From Flagellimonas yonaguniensis (GTDB lineage: Bacteria > Bacteroidota > Bacteroidia > Flavobacteriales > Flavobacteriaceae), in the NCBI RefSeq assembly GCF_029193885.1, contig NZ_JARFVB010000002.1, forward strand, positions 62,001-126,000: a stretch of 64,000 nt of DNA, written 5' to 3'. The notes beneath the pieces were generated by a model. It did no database searches, was not told the DNA's origin, and saw only the letters and a program-made list of their open reading frames with translations. A program made the translations under genes and the position numbers. This document shows positions 60,000-64,000 of the stretch, one piece after another (the first letter of the stretch is position 1; each line of letters begins with the position of its first letter).

Positions 60000-60956
60000 T
60001 TAAAAGAATCTTGGTGATATGGTTCTTTGGAAGGATTTCAACAATTCCAATCTCAGAAAAACTTCAAAGGACCCATCGTTGAACTGTGTCCCTCCCAATT
60101 CTGTTACTTCACGATCGTAGGCCAATCCCAGCATAATCTGGTCCGTCACCTGAAAGCCCACCAAGCCACTTACAGCAGCATCCCAACGATATGCCGCACC
60201 AAAACTGAATTTATTGGCGAACAGGAAGCTTGCTGAAAGGTCTACTTGCAAAGGCGCCCCACTTACGGCTTTTGTAAGCAAAGCAGGTTTAAATTGAAGA
60301 TCCGCCCCAATATCGAAAACATAGCCTGTAATCAGGTAGATATTCATGCGTTCGGCAGATAGAAAGTTAACTCCATCATCAGAATTGTCATTATCAAAGT
60401 ACTCTGATTCCAACACGTTTGGTGCCGAAAGCCCTGCATAGAATTTATCGGTGTGATAGTAAATCCCTAGTCCGAAATTAGGTGTGAACTTATTATCGAT
60501 ATTATTTTGATCGATGACTTCTTCGTCAAAATTCCTTAGTCCGTTGAAGTCCAGACTCAGCATGTTCCCTCCAGCTTTCAATCCAAAGGATAATTTGGCA
60601 TCCATGGAAACATCAATGGTATATGATATCACGGCATCCAGATAGGTTTCCTGTACCACACCATCCCCTATATTGTCATTGACAATGGAGACTCCGTACC
60701 CCAACCGACTGTTACGTATAGGAGAATGCAGATTCAAAGTGAATGTTTCGGGAGCACCATCCAACCCCACCCATTGCGAACGGTAGAGCCCCGCAAAACT
60801 AAGTTGCCCCCTTGAGCCTGCATAAGCGGGGTTAACACTCAATGTATTGTACATGTACTGCGTGTACTGGGCATCTTGCTGGGCCATGGCTCCCATGGAT
60901 ATAATCCCAATGAACAATAACGTAGTTATTATATGCTTTTTTATCATGCTATCCAT
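60000..60956 (-). CDS. Type IX secretion PorP/SprF family outer-membrane protein (copy 2)
   Basis: 318 residues (alternative start M4 at 60947 also fits the signal peptide). Mature start QDAQYTQYMYNTLSVNPAYAGSRG and C-terminus SPRFF match copy 1. The two are clear paralogues that each sit directly after a CHU_C adhesin gene (4 nt here) and are not identical over their length. Likely partner of the upstream adhesin. Confidence 0.92.
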   Translation of the reverse strand: MDSMIKKHIITTLLFIGIISMGAMAQQDAQYTQYMYNTLSVNPAYAGSRGQLSFAGLYRSQWVGLDGAPETFTLNLHSPIRNSRLGYGVSIVNDNIGDGVVQETYLDAVISYTIDVSMDAKLSFGLKAGGNMLSLDFNGLRNFDEEVIDQNNIDNKFTPNFGLGIYYHTDKFYAGLSAPNVLESEYFDNDNSDDGVNFLSAERMNIYLITGYVFDIGADLQFKPALLTKAVSGAPLQVDLSASFLFANKFSFGAAYRWDAAVSGLVGFQVTDQIMLGLAYDREVTELGGTQFNDGSFEVFLRLELLKSFQRTISPRFF

Positions 60957-60960
60957 ATTG

Positions 60961-63900
60961 TTATCTACTCAAATAAATGTATTCCGAGTCCGTGAAACTT
61001 CCTTGCTCCGTTTCATAATTGAATATGTAATAATAGATTCCCGCAGGAAGGTAATCGTTTACACTAAGTGCAGTTTTACCTCTCACACGTCCATCGAAAA
61101 CATTGTTCACATTATTGTAGTTGTTTCCTTCGAACACCAAGGTTCCCCATCGGTTGAATATTTTTATTGTACTTGATTTAACATATTCCAGACCACGGAT
61201 ATATAAAAAGTCATTTTTCAAATCCCCATTGGGTGTCAACATTTGGTTTACCTCAATGGCTTCCACTATAACTGTTACCGTAGCTGTATCACAATTGTCA
61301 GGATTATCTGCTTCGCAGATGGTATATTCAATGGTATATGTGCCAGGTGCTGTTTCTGGTGTTACTGTTACGCTCCCATCTTCGCTAACAATGAGTTCAT
61401 TTGTTGGGGCCGACGTCAAAATGACATCGCTCAATGTTACCATTTCCCCATCCAAGGTGTCATTTAATAACACGTTGCTATTTGCAATCACTCCCCCGGC
61501 TGTGCCTGAATTATAATTATCATCCACGGCATCGATTACATTATCCGCCCCCTGCATTACCTCAACGGTTACAGTGGCACTATCACAATTATCCACATCC
61601 ATGATGTCGCAAATGGTATAACTGATGGTATACGTACCCGCTTCGGTACCTTCCACAACACTGACACTTCCATCTTCGTTGATGATCAGCGCATCGGTCG
61701 GTGTGGAAGTCAAAATGACATCTGCAAGGGTTACGGCTTCACCATTGTACGTATCATTTGTCAGCACATTGCTATCTGTTATTGCTCCATCATCACCCAC
61801 AGTTGCCGTATAGGTATCCTCAACGGCATCAATTACATTGCCCATCCCTTGTGTTACTTCTACAGTTACCGTAGCCGTATCACAATTGTCCACATCCATG
61901 ATGTCGCAAATAGTATAGTCGATGGTATAGGTGCCTGCTTCGGTACCTTCCACAACACTGACGCTTCCATCTTCGTTAATGATCAGCGCATCCGTCGGTG
62001 TGGAAGTCAAAATCACATCTGCAAGGGTTACGGCTTCACCATTGTACGTATCATTTGTCAACACATTGCTATCTGTTATCACTCCATCATCTCCTGTTTC
62101 GGCAACGTACGAATCATCAACGGCATCCAATGCGTTTGACCCTACTTCTATGAAAATGGTCGCAGTTGCACAAACACTGGGGTCCAGTAAAACATTACAA
62201 ACCTGGTATTCTATGGTCACAGTTGAACTGGACTCTGAAAGGGTTGGTGTATAGCTCACAAAACCACTCTCGGTATCAAAGGCAAGTGTACCTTCTGCAT
62301 TACCCCCTATCCTTGACAAATTCGTCTCGCCTACGTTGTTTGTATCATTATTGGGGAGAAAGTCATCATTCTCCAAAATATTCAATGCTACTTCAGTCAA
62401 TGCTGGGGTCGATCCATAATCATCATTGGCGGTGGCCACCAATGGGTCTGGGTCTGTTTCATTAGGATTGCCATCACCATCACAATCTAGTGCTTTCCAA
62501 TCGGCGGATGGCGGCAGAGTTACACTTTCCGGATTGTAATCACATGGATCCAATGGGTCGGTGCCGTCATTTTTCTCGTCCTGATTGGTTACACCATCAC
62601 CATCACAGTCAGAAGTGTTCCATGTGGACGAAGGATCAACCGTTTGGCTATCCAATACAAAATCACATGCGTCCCAAGGGTCGGTTCCATCCTCTTTTTC
62701 ATCGCCGTTTGTAACGCCATCTCCATCGCAATCCGCTGCTAGGTAATCCCCTGTTTGTGTCAAGGTTATGCTATCGGGATTATAATCACATGGATCAAAT
62801 GGATCTGTACCGTCCTCTTTCTCATCTTCGTTGGTAACGCCATCCCCATCACAATCGGCAGTAAGATAATCGCCTGTTTGTGGTTGGGTAATGTGTTCTT
62901 CTATAAAATCACATGGGTCGGTAGGGTCCGTTCCATCTTCTTCTTCGTCATCATCCGTTACTCCGTCACCATCCGTATCGGTATCATCATCTGGATCCAA
63001 ATAGTCGGGCGTTCCATCTTCATCGGTATCATCATTGGTGGGGTCACCATCTCCATCTGCGTCTTCATCGGGAGTATCAATACCATCGCCGTCATCGTCT
63101 ATATCACGATAATTCACATCATCTTCGCCATCTCTGTCCGGAAGGTCGGTCGCAGGATTTTCGATTTCATCATTCACATCAAATCCATCGTTCACATCGC
63201 TGCCTTCATAACCATCATCAAGTCCATCCCCATCAGTATCCGTGCCCGTGTAGGTCCAATCCGGGATTCCATCAAAATTGAAATCGTTCCCTTCGTTATT
63301 GTCGGGCACCCAATCATTGTCACTATCGTCATCCAAATAATCTGGAGTTCCATCGGCGTCTGTATCCTCCAATGAAAGTCCCATTGTTTCACCATTTTCG
63401 TAGGCATCGTCCAAACCATTTCCATTCAGGTCTTCTCCAGATGGCAAAACATACTCAAAAGTTGGCTGTGCTTCCACATTGTCCGGTATTCCATCATCAT
63501 CACTATCAATGTCCAATCTATCTGGATATCCGTCTTCATCACTATCTATGTCCTCACTGAAATTCACTGTTTGTGGGTCTATGAAATTATCCAAACAGGT
63601 AAATTGAATACCAGCTTGTCTGGCAATATTCGTCCTAAAATTATCATCTTCAGCGGCTTGGATTCCAAAACGGAACACAAACGAATCAATATCAATGTAT
63701 TCCACTGCAACATTTACTGAAGGATGCTCATTGGAGATACCTGTATATTCCTGCATACCACCATTGACCAAAAAGCCGCCCGTAGTGTTCTGCACCGTGA
63801 TTTCATTATCCGCATCAAGGGTATAACTTGCTGGTGTGTTGAATCTATTATATTCTTGATATTGACTATTTCCATCAACATCGATAAAATTGGCACTTAA

Positions 63901-64000
63901 CTCTTCAAGAACCACTGGAGTTGTCGTTCCATCTTCCACAAAAGAGATTCTGAAGTCCACATAGGGCCTTCTTTCCTGAGACGTGGTTGTAAAATAAATC
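60961..64000 (-). CDS. CHU_C-tailed adhesin, 5' end outside window
   Basis: At least 1013 residues; the frame stays open through 64000, so the apparent GTG at 63960 is internal and the true start lies upstream. Visible part: an N-terminal region about 130 residues long, TSP3 Ca-binding repeats (about 145-340; DSDDDGIPD, DTDGDGLDDGYE), five CDGDGVTN.DEK.DGTDP.DPCD repeats (about 340-500), an Ig-like domain, three tandem Ig-like repeats (99 residues each, two nearly identical) and a C-terminal CHU_C domain (LTPNGDLKNDFLYIRGLE...YYYIFNYETEQGSFTDSEYIYLSR). A type B T9SS substrate. Confidence 0.88.
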   Translation of the reverse strand, partial: IYFTTTSQERRPYVDFRISFVEDGTTTPVVLEELSANFIDVDGNSQYQEYNRFNTPASYTLDADNEITVQNTTGGFLVNGGMQEYTGISNEHPSVNVAVEYIDIDSFVFRFGIQAAEDDNFRTNIARQAGIQFTCLDNFIDPQTVNFSEDIDSDEDGYPDRLDIDSDDDGIPDNVEAQPTFEYVLPSGEDLNGNGLDDAYENGETMGLSLEDTDADGTPDYLDDDSDNDWVPDNNEGNDFNFDGIPDWTYTGTDTDGDGLDDGYEGSDVNDGFDVNDEIENPATDLPDRDGEDDVNYRDIDDDGDGIDTPDEDADGDGDPTNDDTDEDGTPDYLDPDDDTDTDGDGVTDDDEEEDGTDPTDPCDFIEEHITQPQTGDYLTADCDGDGVTNEDEKEDGTDPFDPCDYNPDSITLTQTGDYLAADCDGDGVTNGDEKEDGTDPWDACDFVLDSQTVDPSSTWNTSDCDGDGVTNQDEKNDGTDPLDPCDYNPESVTLPPSADWKALDCDGDGNPNETDPDPLVATANDDYGSTPALTEVALNILENDDFLPNNDTNNVGETNLSRIGGNAEGTLAFDTESGFVSYTPTLSESSSTVTIEYQVCNVLLDPSVCATATIFIEVGSNALDAVDDSYVAETGDDGVITDSNVLTNDTYNGEAVTLADVILTSTPTDALIINEDGSVSVVEGTEAGTYTIDYTICDIMDVDNCDTATVTVEVTQGMGNVIDAVEDTYTATVGDDGAITDSNVLTNDTYNGEAVTLADVILTSTPTDALIINEDGSVSVVEGTEAGTYTISYTICDIMDVDNCDSATVTVEVMQGADNVIDAVDDNYNSGTAGGVIANSNVLLNDTLDGEMVTLSDVILTSAPTNELIVSEDGSVTVTPETAPGTYTIEYTICEADNPDNCDTATVTVIVEAIEVNQMLTPNGDLKNDFLYIRGLEYVKSSTIKIFNRWGTLVFEGNNYNNVNNVFDGRVRGKTALSVNDYLPAGIYYYIFNYETEQGSFTDSEYIYLSR
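61246..62127 (-). repeat. Three tandem Ig-like repeats in the adhesin
   Basis: Units of 297 nt at 62127-61831 and 61830-61534 are nearly identical in nucleotide sequence; the third (61533 to about 61246) is diverged. Each encodes DAV(D/E)D.Y...NVL.ND...TYTI.YTIC. The near identity of two units suggests recent duplication or gene conversion. Confidence 0.85.

Noticed and set aside
63958..63960. GTG as the start of the last adhesin gene
   Set aside because: The frame remains open to base 64000 (Y-P-R-R-E-Q reading upstream) and no signal peptide follows this codon, so the gene continues beyond the window.
1..64000. Insertion sequences, prophage or integrative element
   Set aside because: No transposase, integrase, phage structural gene or terminal inverted repeats with target duplication were seen; the tail-fibre-like modules at 54-57 kb stand alone in a secretion locus.

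Overview
The window reads as chromosome of a marine Flavobacteriaceae bacterium (Bacteroidota), most like Muricauda/Allomuricauda. This is judged from gene content and not from a search. The clues are type IX secretion proteins (two PorP/SprF, two CHU_C-tailed adhesins), the DUF4295 ribosomal-type small protein in an rpmB-rpmG-DUF4295-ftsY order, a crtI-crtB-crtZ carotenoid operon, mitochondrial-type aconitase, many SPII lipoproteins, and recurrent Bacteroidetes promoters (TAnnTTTG, often with TTG 17-20 nt upstream). I see no insertion sequence, prophage, integrase or CRISPR array. The window cuts through a gene at both ends.

Layout. 1-0.9 kb: end of a GDPD-like secreted phosphodiesterase, then tRNA-Leu(GAG). 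1.0-4.7 kb: CarH-like MerR/B12-binding regulator followed by phytoene desaturase, phytoene synthase and carotene hydroxylase. 4.7-5.8 kb: two overlapping TlpA-like thioredoxins, one without its cysteines. 5.9-11.5 kb: aconitase, and a lipoprotein-surA-moxR envelope operon. 11.6-14.5 kb: SRPBCC protein, small protein, Tat-exported Gfo/Idh/MocA oxidoreductase with DoxX. 14.9-17.4 kb: an 861-residue fusion of two cyclic-nucleotide-binding-like domains, a PlsC-type acyltransferase and an SGNH hydrolase, the most unusual single protein here. 17.4-28.6 kb: housekeeping genes (rimO, ftsY, ribosomal proteins, cinA, Hpt, FAH, exonuclease, lipoyl E2, recR) plus a serine hydrolase and an amidase lipoprotein.

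28.7-41.7 kb: Na+/solute symporter, CoA-binding protein, outer-membrane receptor, KAS III, a plastid-type glutamyl endopeptidase (S9D), an ABC1 kinase with its TetR-like neighbour, htpG. 41.7-43.2 kb: ECF sigma factor with candidate anti-sigma, facing a DUF6249 membrane protein. Both sides carry the same divergent promoter pattern, GTAACCT-N15-CGTC. 43.2-50.7 kb: MOSC protein, secreted small protein, AraC regulator, S1/P1 nuclease, DUF819 transporter, DUF4369 lipoprotein, and an idi-PTPS-manA operon.

50.8-64.0 kb is one surface/secretion block, all on the minus strand: CHU_C adhesin (cut by the window end), PorP/SprF and an OmpA/TPR protein, then a terminator; then a 1295-residue Asp-rich repeat protein (13 tandem units of 70 or 92 residues), a second CHU_C adhesin and a second PorP/SprF. 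The arrangement suggests two paralogous modules, each pairing a large type IX substrate with its own PorP/SprF partner.
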